Below are positions 1-8,207 of a stretch of DNA of 61,121 nucleotides, in pieces. Location: NCBI RefSeq assembly GCF_006265175.1, contig NZ_VDCQ01000046.1, positions 18,089 to 79,209 on the forward strand. Direction: 5' to 3'. Position numbers and translations under genes: made by a program. The notes under the pieces were generated by a model that saw only the letters and a program-made list of their open reading frames with translations, was not told the origin of the DNA and ran no database searches. This stretch comes from Paenibacillus hemerocallicola (GTDB lineage Bacteria > Bacillota > Bacilli > Paenibacillales > NBRC-103111). Positions within the stretch are counted from its first letter, which is position 1; each line of letters opens with the position of its first letter.

Positions 1-1
1 C

Positions 2-109
2 GATGGCACAAAACGCAGCCGGATCGACTTTTCTCAGCAGCTGAAGCATTTGCGGCAACAACGTCAAAGCGTACGAACACGGGGATTGAAACTGAAAATA
101 AAGGAGTGA
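2..109 (+). CDS. C-terminal end of an upstream CDS (partial)
   Basis: An open frame enters from the left edge and runs 35 codons to a TGA. It ends 10 bases before the ATP-binding protein gene, and its last codons (AAGGAG) also serve as that gene's ribosome binding site. The visible tail is basic and rich in Q, R and K with no recognisable motif. Position and coupling suggest it is the tail of a preceding ABC transporter component, possibly the companion DppD-type ATPase, but this is inferred from context only. Confidence 0.5.
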   Translation, partial: DGTKRSRIDFSQQLKHLRQQRQSVRTRGLKLKIKE

Positions 110-119
110 ACAGGGTCTT

Positions 120-863
120 ATGATACTGGACTTGCAGCGCGTAACGAAACGGTTCGGCGACCGGGATCGGATCGTCACCGCCATCCGCGACGTCTCCCTC
201 TCCCTGCTCGAGGATGAAATTTTCGCGCTTATCGGGGAGAGCGGCTCGGGCAAATCGACGCTGGCCGAGCTGATCGTCGGGCTGCAGAAGCCTACGGAAG
301 GCCGGGTCGTGTGGCACTGGGACGGGTCCGGGCAAGCGGCGGCGGATAGGCGACGGCAAGTGCAGCTCGTATTCCAGAATCCGGATCGTTCGATGAACCC
401 GTATTGGAAGGTCAAGGAAATCGTAGCCGAGCCGCTTCTGCTCCAGCGCGTCGAACGATCCGAGGCGTTCCGGTTAGCCGGCGAGCTGCTGGAGCGGGTA
501 CGTCTGCCGCGGGAACTGCTGGAACGGCGCCCTTCCGAATGCTCGGGGGGCCAGAAGCAGCGCATCGCGATCGCGCGGGCGCTCTCGATGTCGCCGGCTC
601 TGTTGATCGCCGACGAGATCACGTCCGCGCTCGATCCGACGACGGAGCGGGATATATTGAACCTGCTCCTCGCCTTGAAGCGCGAGCAGAGCATGTCCAT
701 TTTGTACATTACGCACAGGCTGGAGACGATTCCCGGCTTCGCCGACCGCTTGGCGGTCATGAAGGACGGGGCCGTCGTGGAGGAGGGCTATACGGAGTCC
801 GTACTGGGAGCGCCGAACTCGGACTACACGAGAGCGCTGCTGGACGCCTGTTCTTACTCCTAA
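120..863 (+). CDS. Peptide/nickel-type ABC transporter ATP-binding protein
   Basis: Cytoplasmic ATPase subunit that powers import, most like the DppF/OppF/NikE group. The 247 residues carry a Walker A motif (GESGSGKST, about residue 38), a Q-loop (LVFQNPDRSMNPYW), the ABC signature SGGQKQR near residue 142, Walker B (LLIADEITSALD) and a switch histidine (ITHR). Q-loop followed by NP..SMNP is typical of oligopeptide/nickel ATPases. The gene follows a truncated upstream frame by 10 bases, so it is probably the last gene of a transporter operon whose permeases lie outside the window. Substrate cannot be told from the sequence. Confidence 0.9.
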   Translation: MILDLQRVTKRFGDRDRIVTAIRDVSLSLLEDEIFALIGESGSGKSTLAELIVGLQKPTEGRVVWHWDGSGQAAADRRRQVQLVFQNPDRSMNPYWKVKEIVAEPLLLQRVERSEAFRLAGELLERVRLPRELLERRPSECSGGQKQRIAIARALSMSPALLIADEITSALDPTTERDILNLLLALKREQSMSILYITHRLETIPGFADRLAVMKDGAVVEEGYTESVLGAPNSDYTRALLDACSYS

Positions 864-1369
864 TCCACATCAACGCATATATGCAATCCATAAATGGGCG
901 GTTGCCAAGCAATCCGAGCAATAAGAAATCCTTCCGCTATGAACACCGATCCCGATTACGGGCAGCAGTCCTGCGGATCATTTATCCATCCCCCGCATAA
1001 TAGAAGACTGTGCTGCGGATTTAACGCACCGGAAATCCGCTATACGCTCGAATGGGTAGCTTGGTCTAACAATAAAGGAACTGCGTTCCGCTATATGGCG
1101 TCTGCCGAGCTTTTGGACCGCTCAGTCGGCAGTTTAACGGAAGCCAGTTCCTTTATTGCGGGGAATTCCGGAAAATGAAACATATAGCGGAATGGAGTTC
1201 CTCTATCGATCACAAGCTACAGGTGCAAACTGCAGTTCGACTTTCACTCGCGATCTGCAACTCTCGCCACTGACTAGACATTCGCCGCAGACCCGACTCC
1301 CGGTAGACTCGACTCTCTCCAAGACTCGTCTCAGCGCTTCATGGCGTTCGTCACAAGGCTCTTACATGC
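864..1369. repeat. Non-coding stretch with palindromic GGAACT/AGTTCC units
   Basis: About 500 bases without a credible gene. It holds inverted short units such as AATAAAGGAACTGCGTTCCGCTAT (1070-1094), AACGGAAGCCAGTTCCTTTATT (1136-1158) and ATAGCGGAATGGAGTTCCTCTAT (1184-1206). The same GGAA...TTCC cores recur in other intergenic regions of this window (11.6-11.8, 40.7-41.1 and 61.0 kb). Short reading frames across it have no ribosome binding site. Confidence 0.55.
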
Positions 1370-2269
1370 CTATTGCGCGCGGAAATAAGTCTCCACCTCG
1401 CGGCAAAACGTGAGCTCCTCTTCGGTAAGCTGCTTTTGTTTGCGGATGACGAAGCCGTTTTTGCGCTTGATCGCCAGCGACGACACGCGGACGGGAGCGA
1501 GCTCTCCTCTGTCCATCTCCGCCTTGATCACCTCGCCCGGCAGAAATGCGATGCCGAGCCCCGCCTTGACCGATTCTTTGATCATGCCGAAATTGCTCAT
1601 TTGCAAAAACCGTACCGTTACGCCATGCCGCCGCAATTGGTCTTCGATGTATTGGCACATATACCGGCTTTGCGGCAGCAAAATCGTCTCGCCCTGCAAA
1701 TCTCTCATATACAAAATTTTGCGGCTCGTCCAAGGATGTCCTGCCGGAACGACGAGCGCTAGTTCTTCCTCGAACAACGTGAACGCATCGAATTGAGTAT
1801 GGAGCTGGTTATCCTCCGGATAAATGGGCAGAAACGCCAGATTCGTTTTTCCGTCCAGCAACGAACGTCGTAGATCGTCATAGCAGTACGTGTATATTTC
1901 CAGCAGCTGTTCGGGAAAAGAGCGGTGGTAATGAGTCAAAATACCGGGGAAATAGTAGCCGGAAATGTAATTGCTGACGTACACGGACAATATGCGCTCC
2001 TGCCGGCTGAGCGATTGCTTCACCTTTATCGAGGCTTCCCGTACGAGACCGGTCATCCGCTTCGCATAGTCCAGTACGATTTCGCCCTGTTCCGTCAACC
2101 GCACCTGCTTGCCCGCCCGATGAAACAGGTCGGCATGAAACTGCTCCTCCAACTGCTGAATATGGTGGCTGATCGTCGGCTGCGAGCAGTACAGCCGTTT
2201 GGCCGCTTCCGTATAAGAACCGCATTCGGCGACAACCAGAAATGTTTCCAGCCGTTCCAGCGTCTTCAA
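1370..2269 (-). CDS. LysR family transcriptional regulator
   Basis: DNA-binding regulator of 299 residues, the normal LysR length. The N-terminal winged helix-turn-helix covers about residues 3-62 (ECGSYTEAAKRLYCSQPTIS, then LFHRAGKQVRLTEQG) and is followed by a periplasmic-binding-protein-like effector domain to the C-terminus. The start is a TTG with an AGGTGAG ribosome binding site just upstream. A Fur-box-like sequence lies 64-82 bases upstream (2333-2351). No divergent partner gene is present, so its target is not evident. Confidence 0.9.
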   Translation of the reverse strand: MKTLERLETFLVVAECGSYTEAAKRLYCSQPTISHHIQQLEEQFHADLFHRAGKQVRLTEQGEIVLDYAKRMTGLVREASIKVKQSLSRQERILSVYVSNYISGYYFPGILTHYHRSFPEQLLEIYTYCYDDLRRSLLDGKTNLAFLPIYPEDNQLHTQFDAFTLFEEELALVVPAGHPWTSRKILYMRDLQGETILLPQSRYMCQYIEDQLRRHGVTVRFLQMSNFGMIKESVKAGLGIAFLPGEVIKAEMDRGELAPVRVSSLAIKRKNGFVIRKQKQLTEEELTFCREVETYFRAQ

Positions 2270-2332
2270 GTAAACTCACCTCGCTTATCCGGCTTGTTAG
2301 AGCAGAGCAATCTCTTCACAAAAAAGTTTAAT

Positions 2333-2351
2333 GAAAATAATAATCATTGTC
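2333..2351 (-). promoter_or_regulatory. Fur-box-like operator upstream of LysR gene
   Basis: The 19 bases GAAAATAATAATCATTGTC match 16 of 19 positions of the classical Fur consensus GATAATGATAATCATTATC. The site sits 64 bases upstream of the LysR start codon, where promoter control is expected. This is a pattern match only; no other iron gene is close by. Confidence 0.5.
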
Positions 2352-2496
2352 AATTAGAATGTCGATAGATGAATCGATTGGGTGGGCGGTTGGTGGGGTT
2401 TGGTAGTCGAATGTGGGAGGTTGGGTAGTTGGGGGGCCTGGGTAAAGGAACTAATCGTTCCGTTTGGCCTCCCGGACTCGCTCGAGATATCCAAAC

Positions 2497-2524
2497 GAAA
2501 ACAGCCACCCTGCGAGAGGATGGC
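2497..2524 (-). terminator. Rho-independent terminator after small ORF pair
   Basis: Reading leftward, GCCATCC/GGGTGGC forms a seven-pair stem with one wobble, followed by TGTTTTCG. It lies downstream of the 30-codon ORF ending at 2646. Confidence 0.5.
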
Positions 2525-2645
2525 CGTATTCCATAGAACGAACTTTTCTCCATAAAAAAGCAGTGGAGCTATCCCGTATTCGTCTACCGCAGAAAGCAGC
2601 GAGCAAATCGGGGCTGTATTCAGAAACGTTATTGCGTAACAGCAC

Positions 2646-2738
2646 CTACATGCTTCTCCACAATCGGTGCTTAAAGGCCGCATACGCCGGAACCGCCGCT
2701 CCTAGCAGAATAAACGCCGCTTTCAGAATCAGGATCAT
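2646..2738 (-). CDS. 30-residue hydrophobic small protein
   Basis: A short frame beginning MILILKAAFILL and ending RLWRSM. It has a strong ribosome binding site (AAGGAGG, 13 bases upstream of ATG) and starts 32 bases after the stop of the 67-residue membrane protein gene, so the two look co-transcribed. The first 22 residues are one hydrophobic segment followed by a basic tail, as in single-span small membrane proteins. No family recognised. Confidence 0.5.
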   Translation of the reverse strand: MILILKAAFILLGAAVPAYAAFKHRLWRSM

Positions 2739-2769
2739 GATCGGTTAACGCCTCCTTCCCGATTAACGA

Positions 2770-2973
2770 TTAACGTCTGCCGCCGGGGAATCCGAATACG
2801 AAAATAACGATGCCGATGAGCGAAAAAACGGGTACGAACACATTGCCGAAAAAACCAGGCATTTCGCTAACGGCGAGTCCCGCCATTTTATGCCCTATTC
2901 GTTCCGTCGTGTAGATCAGAGCGGCGGCGAACAGGAAGGCGGCGCCGACTTTGTGGTAAAAGCTGTTGCCCAA
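2770..2973 (-). CDS. Small membrane protein, 67 residues
   Basis: Encodes a protein with two hydrophobic segments (about residues 9-20 and 45-62) separated by a short polar stretch, ending GFPGGRR. The upstream frame can be read from a GTG at 2982, but that GTG is part of the GGGAGGTG ribosome binding site. The TTG at 2973, about seven bases further, is the better start. It forms a two-gene unit with the 30-residue hydrophobic protein downstream and is followed by a terminator. Function unknown. Confidence 0.6.
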   Translation of the reverse strand: MGNSFYHKVGAAFLFAAALIYTTERIGHKMAGLAVSEMPGFFGNVFVPVFSLIGIVIFVFGFPGGRR

Positions 2974-3050
2974 ACCTTGCACCTCCCGAAATTCCTATGC
3001 GATGCTATACGTGACAGCGCACGATACGTTTCTGTTGCAAAGGATCGGAT

Positions 3051-5000
3051 TCAGCGGGCAGACTCTGCGGCAACCTCCGCATCTTGCCGCGCCAATATTC
3101 TGGAGCCGACCTTAACCTCTACGATAAAAGCATTCGCTCCCGGCGCCAAGGCTGCGGATGCGAACTGCCGCACAAGCGCGATCTGGTAGTCCGGTTTGCC
3201 GATATTCGCTGCTGTTGTACCGTCCGGGACGGCGCCATCGGTTCCGGTCGTCCGGCTGCGGATCGTAAGCAGCGGCGAAGCTTTCGGCTTCGCATAGTTC
3301 GGACCGATCCAACGCTCGTACCGGTAAGCGGATATGTCCAGTGTCGTGCCGCGTGCTGTCGCCGGCAAGTCCGGCAGCTCCACATCGTACTCGTCCCGGA
3401 ACAAGTAGAAAAATTGCCCGCCCTCGAACCAGTCGATCGACAATCCCGCCATATGCTGCGCGTCTTCCCCGTTCAACCAAATGTCCCCGTCCGCCTCTAC
3501 CGGCGCTTCCCGCAGCTGGAGCCGATCCTCCTCCTTGCCGTCCCAATATGTCGCCGCTTCCGTGCTTCCCGGCTCCAATCGGAAAGAGTACGGCTCACTT
3601 GCGCTTGCGAGAGTCACCGAGCGCGAACTCTCCTCCCTGTCCTCCCGGAAACCGAAACGTTCGGCCAAATAACGCAGAGACAAATAAGGGGTTCCTTCCT
3701 TCAGATAGCCAATGGCGGTCCCTCTGACCGACAGCTCCTGTCCGTTCACTTTCACCGTATCGAGGACGGTTTCCCGAAACGCGATCTGCGCCGTCGGCAC
3801 GCCCGTCAACGGCCGGATCCGGTCGCGGGCCGGATTCAGCTTGAACCACGCGGTTCCGGTTCCCGTCCGCAGCACAAACCACAACGTCTCTTCCTTGTCG
3901 ACCCAATATGCGGATGGCCGCACGATTCGGTCGCTCAACGTGGCGCCTGCGATCTGGAAACGGCCGCCCGGAAATCGGAACAGCTCGTGAGGGCCGCTCA
4001 GCTCTATGGCAAAGTCCGCTTCGATCGTATCCGCAGGCTCCGAATCGGCGGTGTCGACCCATCTGTCTCCCAGCTCCGTATGCACATGGTACGTGGTCGA
4101 GCCCTCCAGCTTCTCGAAGGCGGTCAATGTCTGCGGCCCCAACACCGTCATCCACCCCGACTGATAACCTAATGTGCCATAGGCGGGAGTATCGGACTTC
4201 AGCGTAACCGGTTCGTCCACCCGTACGACCGGCCTTCCTTGCGCCAGCGTATACTTCGGCCCCTTCTCCGTCTCGACCTGGTACCGTTTGTCATAGGCCG
4301 ACACGAATTCGCCCGTGACGCGCATCGTACGGTTGAGCGCCGATTCGAATTTGGGACCGGCCATCGAGCCCATCGGTCCTTCGTAGTTCGGATCGTCCAG
4401 CAGCACTTCGCTCAAGTGATAGACGTAGTAGTCCGCAGGCTTGACATAACCGATTCGCTTCACCGGCAAATGAACCCATTGGTCGCCGAGCCACGAGGTG
4501 CGAATCCGGACCCAGCGCTTCTCTTGCGGACCGTTGGCGTAAAACCATTGCTTCTGCGCGCCGGTCACCTCCACTTCCTGCGGAGCGAGAACGGCCGTAG
4601 GCCCCGCCGACTCGTCCTGGGACGCGTAAATCGGCGTTTCTTCGAATAGCGTCAGCTTCCCGGGCGGCGGAACATCGACGTTCCACGGTTCGGGATGAAT
4701 CCACGTCTCTCCCCCCGGAGTCGAGACGAGCCACCAGCTGTATCCCCGGGACCAGCCGTATTCGCCGCGAATAACGCGAACGCCGTCCTGCGCTTCCAGC
4801 CAGCCCGTGGATTCTCCTGCCGGATCGGCGTACGTCGGCGTTCCGGCCAAGAGAGAGATGACTGCAGGGATACGAAGCGTGTCCGGCTCGAACACGCGCG
4901 CTCCAGCCGCTTCCGCAGAAGCAGAACCATTCCCCGCCAGCGGGAAGCCGAGCAAGGGAATGACCGCAACGGCCGCGAGAAGCATCCTTTTCCTCCACAT
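3051..5000 (-). CDS. Secreted protein with copper amine oxidase N-terminal-like domain
   Basis: 649 residues with a clear signal peptide (residues 1-30, MWRKR then a hydrophobic run ending SASAEA). The middle has several repeats of an SH3-like extracellular module (pattern x-WVHLP, as in SWLGDQWVHLPVK and LGDRWVDT). Around residues 410-480 is a stalk/copper-amine-oxidase-N-like unit (VKVNGQELSVRG..., YLSLRYLAERFGF), common in Paenibacillaceae surface proteins and not an enzyme by itself. The C-terminus is a beta-rich domain. Start ATG has an AAAGGAGAG site. The same TWLG..WIRLP module ends the amidase at 30207-31244, which suggests a cell-envelope location. Confidence 0.75.
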   Translation of the reverse strand: MWRKRMLLAAVAVIPLLGFPLAGNGSASAEAAGARVFEPDTLRIPAVISLLAGTPTYADPAGESTGWLEAQDGVRVIRGEYGWSRGYSWWLVSTPGGETWIHPEPWNVDVPPPGKLTLFEETPIYASQDESAGPTAVLAPQEVEVTGAQKQWFYANGPQEKRWVRIRTSWLGDQWVHLPVKRIGYVKPADYYVYHLSEVLLDDPNYEGPMGSMAGPKFESALNRTMRVTGEFVSAYDKRYQVETEKGPKYTLAQGRPVVRVDEPVTLKSDTPAYGTLGYQSGWMTVLGPQTLTAFEKLEGSTTYHVHTELGDRWVDTADSEPADTIEADFAIELSGPHELFRFPGGRFQIAGATLSDRIVRPSAYWVDKEETLWFVLRTGTGTAWFKLNPARDRIRPLTGVPTAQIAFRETVLDTVKVNGQELSVRGTAIGYLKEGTPYLSLRYLAERFGFREDREESSRSVTLASASEPYSFRLEPGSTEAATYWDGKEEDRLQLREAPVEADGDIWLNGEDAQHMAGLSIDWFEGGQFFYLFRDEYDVELPDLPATARGTTLDISAYRYERWIGPNYAKPKASPLLTIRSRTTGTDGAVPDGTTAANIGKPDYQIALVRQFASAALAPGANAFIVEVKVGSRILARQDAEVAAESAR

Positions 5001-5083
5001 CTATACAGCTCTCCTTTGCAAATTGTATATAATCATTTGACTCGACTGGAAACAAAAGGTTGCACTTCCGCTCCGGCGGACGC

Positions 5084-5118
5084 CAAAAACGGCCCCTCAT
5101 GAGCGAACCATGGGGGCT
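5084..5118 (-). terminator. Rho-independent terminator of VOC gene
   Basis: On the minus strand GCCCCCATG...CATGAGGGGC folds into a stem followed by GTTTTTGG, 35 bases after the stop of the VOC-family gene. Confidence 0.7.
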
Positions 5119-5152
5119 TGGCATTACTCAAATCGACAGAATCGTCCGCACG

Positions 5153-5614
5153 TCACTTCGGCTGCTGCCAGGCTTGATACTTATTGCCGTCGGGATCTTT
5201 GAAATTGATCTGAAATCCGCAGCCGCCTTCGTCGCGGATCCCGTCCTCCACCCAGACGCCGGAGGCCTGCAAAGAATCGTGAAGCGACCGGATGTCTTCC
5301 GTCTCGAAGCAGAGCGGGAACATCTCGAACGTTTCCCCCTCTTCCCCCCAGCCGGTCGTGTCGAACGTAAGCGGAGTCATGCCCGGGCTAGGCAGCAGGA
5401 ACAGCCACTGGCCGTCGCCCATAATCATTATCGCGCCACGGCCCGGCTGCACCGCGGAACGCAGCTTCAAGCCGAGCACCCGCCCGTACCATTCTGCAGC
5501 GGCCGCCGCATCGGACACGGGCACATAGGCGCAATCGATCCGCTTCAACAAAGCCTTCTTCGTCTCAGTACCGTTCATTCGGGTCACTCGCCTCTCTTTC
5601 GCATGCGTCTGCAT
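5153..5614 (-). CDS. VOC family (glyoxalase/bleomycin-resistance fold) protein
   Basis: 153 residues with the beta-alpha-beta-beta-beta pattern of a vicinal-oxygen-chelate domain: DCAYVPVSDAAAAAEWY at the start of the first half and a terminal CGFQINFKDPDGNKYQAW. Likely a small metal-dependent enzyme or binding protein; the substrate is not apparent. Start is uncertain: ATG 5614 has GGTGGAG 11 bases away, and ATG 5578 (MNGTETKK) has GAGAGG 12 bases away. Monocistronic, with a terminator downstream. Confidence 0.75.
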   Translation of the reverse strand: MQTHAKERRVTRMNGTETKKALLKRIDCAYVPVSDAAAAAEWYGRVLGLKLRSAVQPGRGAIMIMGDGQWLFLLPSPGMTPLTFDTTGWGEEGETFEMFPLCFETEDIRSLHDSLQASGVWVEDGIRDEGGCGFQINFKDPDGNKYQAWQQPK

Positions 5615-5671
5615 AATATTTACATCTCCACCATACCGAACGCGCGTTCCCGTGTCAATAAGTCTTGTCGC

Positions 5672-6535
5672 CTATTCCTCCTGAAAAGCTATGGCGAAAT
5701 ACCGCTTCGGACTGATCCCGAACTTGTTCTTGAACAGCCGGTAAAAATTGCAATAGTCGCCGAAGCCGCAATGCTTGTATACTTCCGTGATCGGAATGCC
5801 GCGTACGATCAGCACCTTGGCGTATTCCAGACGTTTCTCGGTAATGAATTTGTACATCGTCACTCCCGTAAATTTGCGGAATCTGCGGTTCAGATGGTAT
5901 TTGTTCAAATAAAATCTTTCCGCGATTTGATCGAGAGACAGATCGTTCTGGAAGTTTCGGGAAATATAATTCAATACCGAATCGATCAGCAAATCTTTCT
6001 CGATATCGTCCGTCTCGAACAACACGCTGAAATGACGGTTAATCCCGTTAATCAACACGAGCAGCTGCTCCAAATAAGAGCGCAGCATAATGTCTTTGCC
6101 GTAGAAATCCATATGGACATGCTGGTACAAGTAATCGAATGCAGCCTTTATGCTCCCGTACGTCGTGACGTCCGGCGTAATGATCCGGATGCTGCTGTCC
6201 GCCGTGAAACAGGAGCGCAGATCGGTTTCCTCCGTGCACAGCGAATTCAAATAGTCCTTTTTGATCCACAGCACCATGCGATTGTACACTTTCCGGTCGT
6301 CGTTAATGATCGGGTAATGCGTAACGCCCGCGTGGATCAGGAGCATATCGCCCGGGTACATTTTATATTTCCGGTCATCGACGACATAAGAAACTTCGCC
6401 GGACAACAGCAGGAAGATTTCATGAAAATCGTGCCGATGCGGCCCCGCTTTACTGATCCGCTCGTCGTAATGGTGAAAAATCATAAAGTCGGACGAAATG
6501 GAAGCATATCGGGGCTTTCGCTTTGGGATATCCAT
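5672..6535 (-). CDS. AraC family transcriptional regulator with cupin sensor domain
   Basis: 287 residues: an N-terminal AraC-type cupin (about 15-100, HRHDFHEIFLLLSGEV and YPGDMLLIHAG) and a C-terminal double helix-turn-helix (about 185-285: LSLDQIAERFYLNKYHLNRRFRKF, then GFGDYCNFYRLFKNKFGISPKRY). The frame opens at 6592, but the strong AGGAGG site lies just before ATG 6535 (MDIPKRK), which I take as start. It is divergent from a solute-binding protein gene 281 bases away and probably controls the following sugar locus. Confidence 0.88.
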   Translation of the reverse strand: MDIPKRKPRYASISSDFMIFHHYDERISKAGPHRHDFHEIFLLLSGEVSYVVDDRKYKMYPGDMLLIHAGVTHYPIINDDRKVYNRMVLWIKKDYLNSLCTEETDLRSCFTADSSIRIITPDVTTYGSIKAAFDYLYQHVHMDFYGKDIMLRSYLEQLLVLINGINRHFSVLFETDDIEKDLLIDSVLNYISRNFQNDLSLDQIAERFYLNKYHLNRRFRKFTGVTMYKFITEKRLEYAKVLIVRGIPITEVYKHCGFGDYCNFYRLFKNKFGISPKRYFAIAFQEE

Positions 6536-6816
6536 CGTGCGGTCCTCCTGTAATCTGTTGCATGCGCAAGCGGTATCGTCTTCTTCTCCCAATCACTAAA
6601 CGCAATATAATAGTCACTTTTAGCATTTTATCGAAGCTGTCTTCACCATACAATAAAGATGTCGGCGCCGACAATAGAAAAACATGAATCGAGTACCTCC
6701 AAGAACAAGCAAACGCGATTGAGCGGAGGCATTCTTGGTACAGGAAGCCGTAAATTCGCTTGACGTCTTATCGAATTTATCGCTTTCTGCAACGATGAAA
6801 TAAGGGGGAACGTTCC

Positions 6817-8157
6817 ATGCCCGGCATAAGCAAGCATGTCCTGACGGCAACGGCCATTGCAATCGCTTTCGCCGTTTCGGGCTGCGGCCCGGACCGCGCC
6901 CGGCCTGCCGAAGACGCCAAGAAGGCAGCCGCCGATACGTATACGGGCGGCCCCGTGGAGCTCGTCATCAAAGATGAAAATTCGGGAATCGCCACGGACG
7001 AGGCAATAAAAAAAGCGATTGTAGAGCTGATTCAAGCAAAGCATCCCGATATCCGTTTAACGTTCGCGAAGGACAAAATCGAAAGCTTGCTCGCCGCAGG
7101 CTCGCCTCCGGATCTGGTAGCGACGAGCCACAGCGCATTGATGAAATATTTGGAGCTGGACGTTCCGGGCGACTTAAGCCCGATGGTCCAAACGTTCCGG
7201 ATCGACTTGAACCGGATCGAACCGGCGGTAGTCGGGGCTATCCGGGGCTTCGGCCAAAACGGGGCCATCTTCGGCTTGCCGTTCGGGATGAACCACGGGG
7301 CGACCATTTACAATCAAGATCTTTTTGATAAATTCGGAGTTCCCTACCCCAAAGATACGATGACGTGGGAAGATTTTCTGGAATTGTCCCAAAGGTTGAC
7401 CCGCAATGAGCAGGGTCGCCAGTATGTCGGCGGCGCTCCCGCTTGGACGATCGTGAACGCGTTCCGGCAATATGGAGCCTCCAGCGTGGACGCGAAAGGC
7501 GAGAATGCGCTGCTGACCTCGGACGGCTTCAAGCATGTCGCCGCCCTGCTGCAAAAATTTTATCAAATACCCGGGCTCATCCAGCAAAATCAAGCCCCCG
7601 GACAACCTAGCAAATACGCTTATGGGAACGACGATTTTTTCAAAGATCAAAATATTGCGATGTATACGGGCTATATCGCCTCGCACTTGACCCAGATTCG
7701 AGCCGCGCAGCCCGTGTTCAAATGGGATCTCGCCGCCTATCCGACGTATAAAGATCGCCCGAACGTAGGCAATCCCGTCGATTTCCATATGCTCGTCGTG
7801 TCCCAGTCGAGCAAGCATAAGGAGGCGGCGTACTGGGTGATGAAGACGCTGCTGACCGACGAAGCGCAGCTGGCCATCAGCAAAGCAGGCCGAATCAGCG
7901 TGCTGAAGGATACCGCCGTCAAGCAGGCGTTCGCCCAAGATTCCGGCGTGTTCCGGGGAAAGAACATAGCCGCCATTTTTAAAGTTCCGAATGCGCCGCT
8001 GGTCCCTTCCGACTACTCCAAGTACAAGGATGATATCGCTCCGTTCATCAAAACGGCCGTCGAGGAAATGGCGCTGCTGCAAACCGACGCGAACACCGCC
8101 TTGCGCAAAGCCGAGGAGCAGGCGAATCAGGCGATACGCGGCAAAAACAGCAAATAA
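6817..8157 (+). CDS. Extracellular solute-binding lipoprotein (family 1, sugar)
   Basis: 446 residues. A lipoprotein signal ends in the lipobox VSGC (Cys 23). The mature part looks like a carbohydrate ABC-transporter binding protein: ELIQAKHPDIRLTF, then MTWEDFLELSQRLT and KEAAYWVMKTLLTDEAQ. It precedes by 50 bases a beta-propeller enzyme gene and a coupled aldolase gene, with a divergent AraC regulator upstream. No permease genes accompany it, so it either uses permeases encoded elsewhere or acts as a sensor. Start ATG is preceded by AAGGGGGAA. Confidence 0.85.
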   Translation: MPGISKHVLTATAIAIAFAVSGCGPDRARPAEDAKKAAADTYTGGPVELVIKDENSGIATDEAIKKAIVELIQAKHPDIRLTFAKDKIESLLAAGSPPDLVATSHSALMKYLELDVPGDLSPMVQTFRIDLNRIEPAVVGAIRGFGQNGAIFGLPFGMNHGATIYNQDLFDKFGVPYPKDTMTWEDFLELSQRLTRNEQGRQYVGGAPAWTIVNAFRQYGASSVDAKGENALLTSDGFKHVAALLQKFYQIPGLIQQNQAPGQPSKYAYGNDDFFKDQNIAMYTGYIASHLTQIRAAQPVFKWDLAAYPTYKDRPNVGNPVDFHMLVVSQSSKHKEAAYWVMKTLLTDEAQLAISKAGRISVLKDTAVKQAFAQDSGVFRGKNIAAIFKVPNAPLVPSDYSKYKDDIAPFIKTAVEEMALLQTDANTALRKAEEQANQAIRGKNSK

Positions 8158-8207
8158 ACGATGCCGTGGACAACATGGCGGACACTACACGATCGCGGAG
8201 GAAGCTC

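Noticed and set aside
5421-5432. ATAATCATTATC, a partial Fur-box-like sequence
   Set aside because: It is inside the VOC coding region and matches only the core of the consensus.
5060-6553. Long plus-strand open frame of 497 codons
   Set aside because: It lies antisense to the VOC and AraC genes, which have clear domains and ribosome binding sites; the composition (H/R/V-rich) is that of a complementary-strand shadow in GC-rich DNA.
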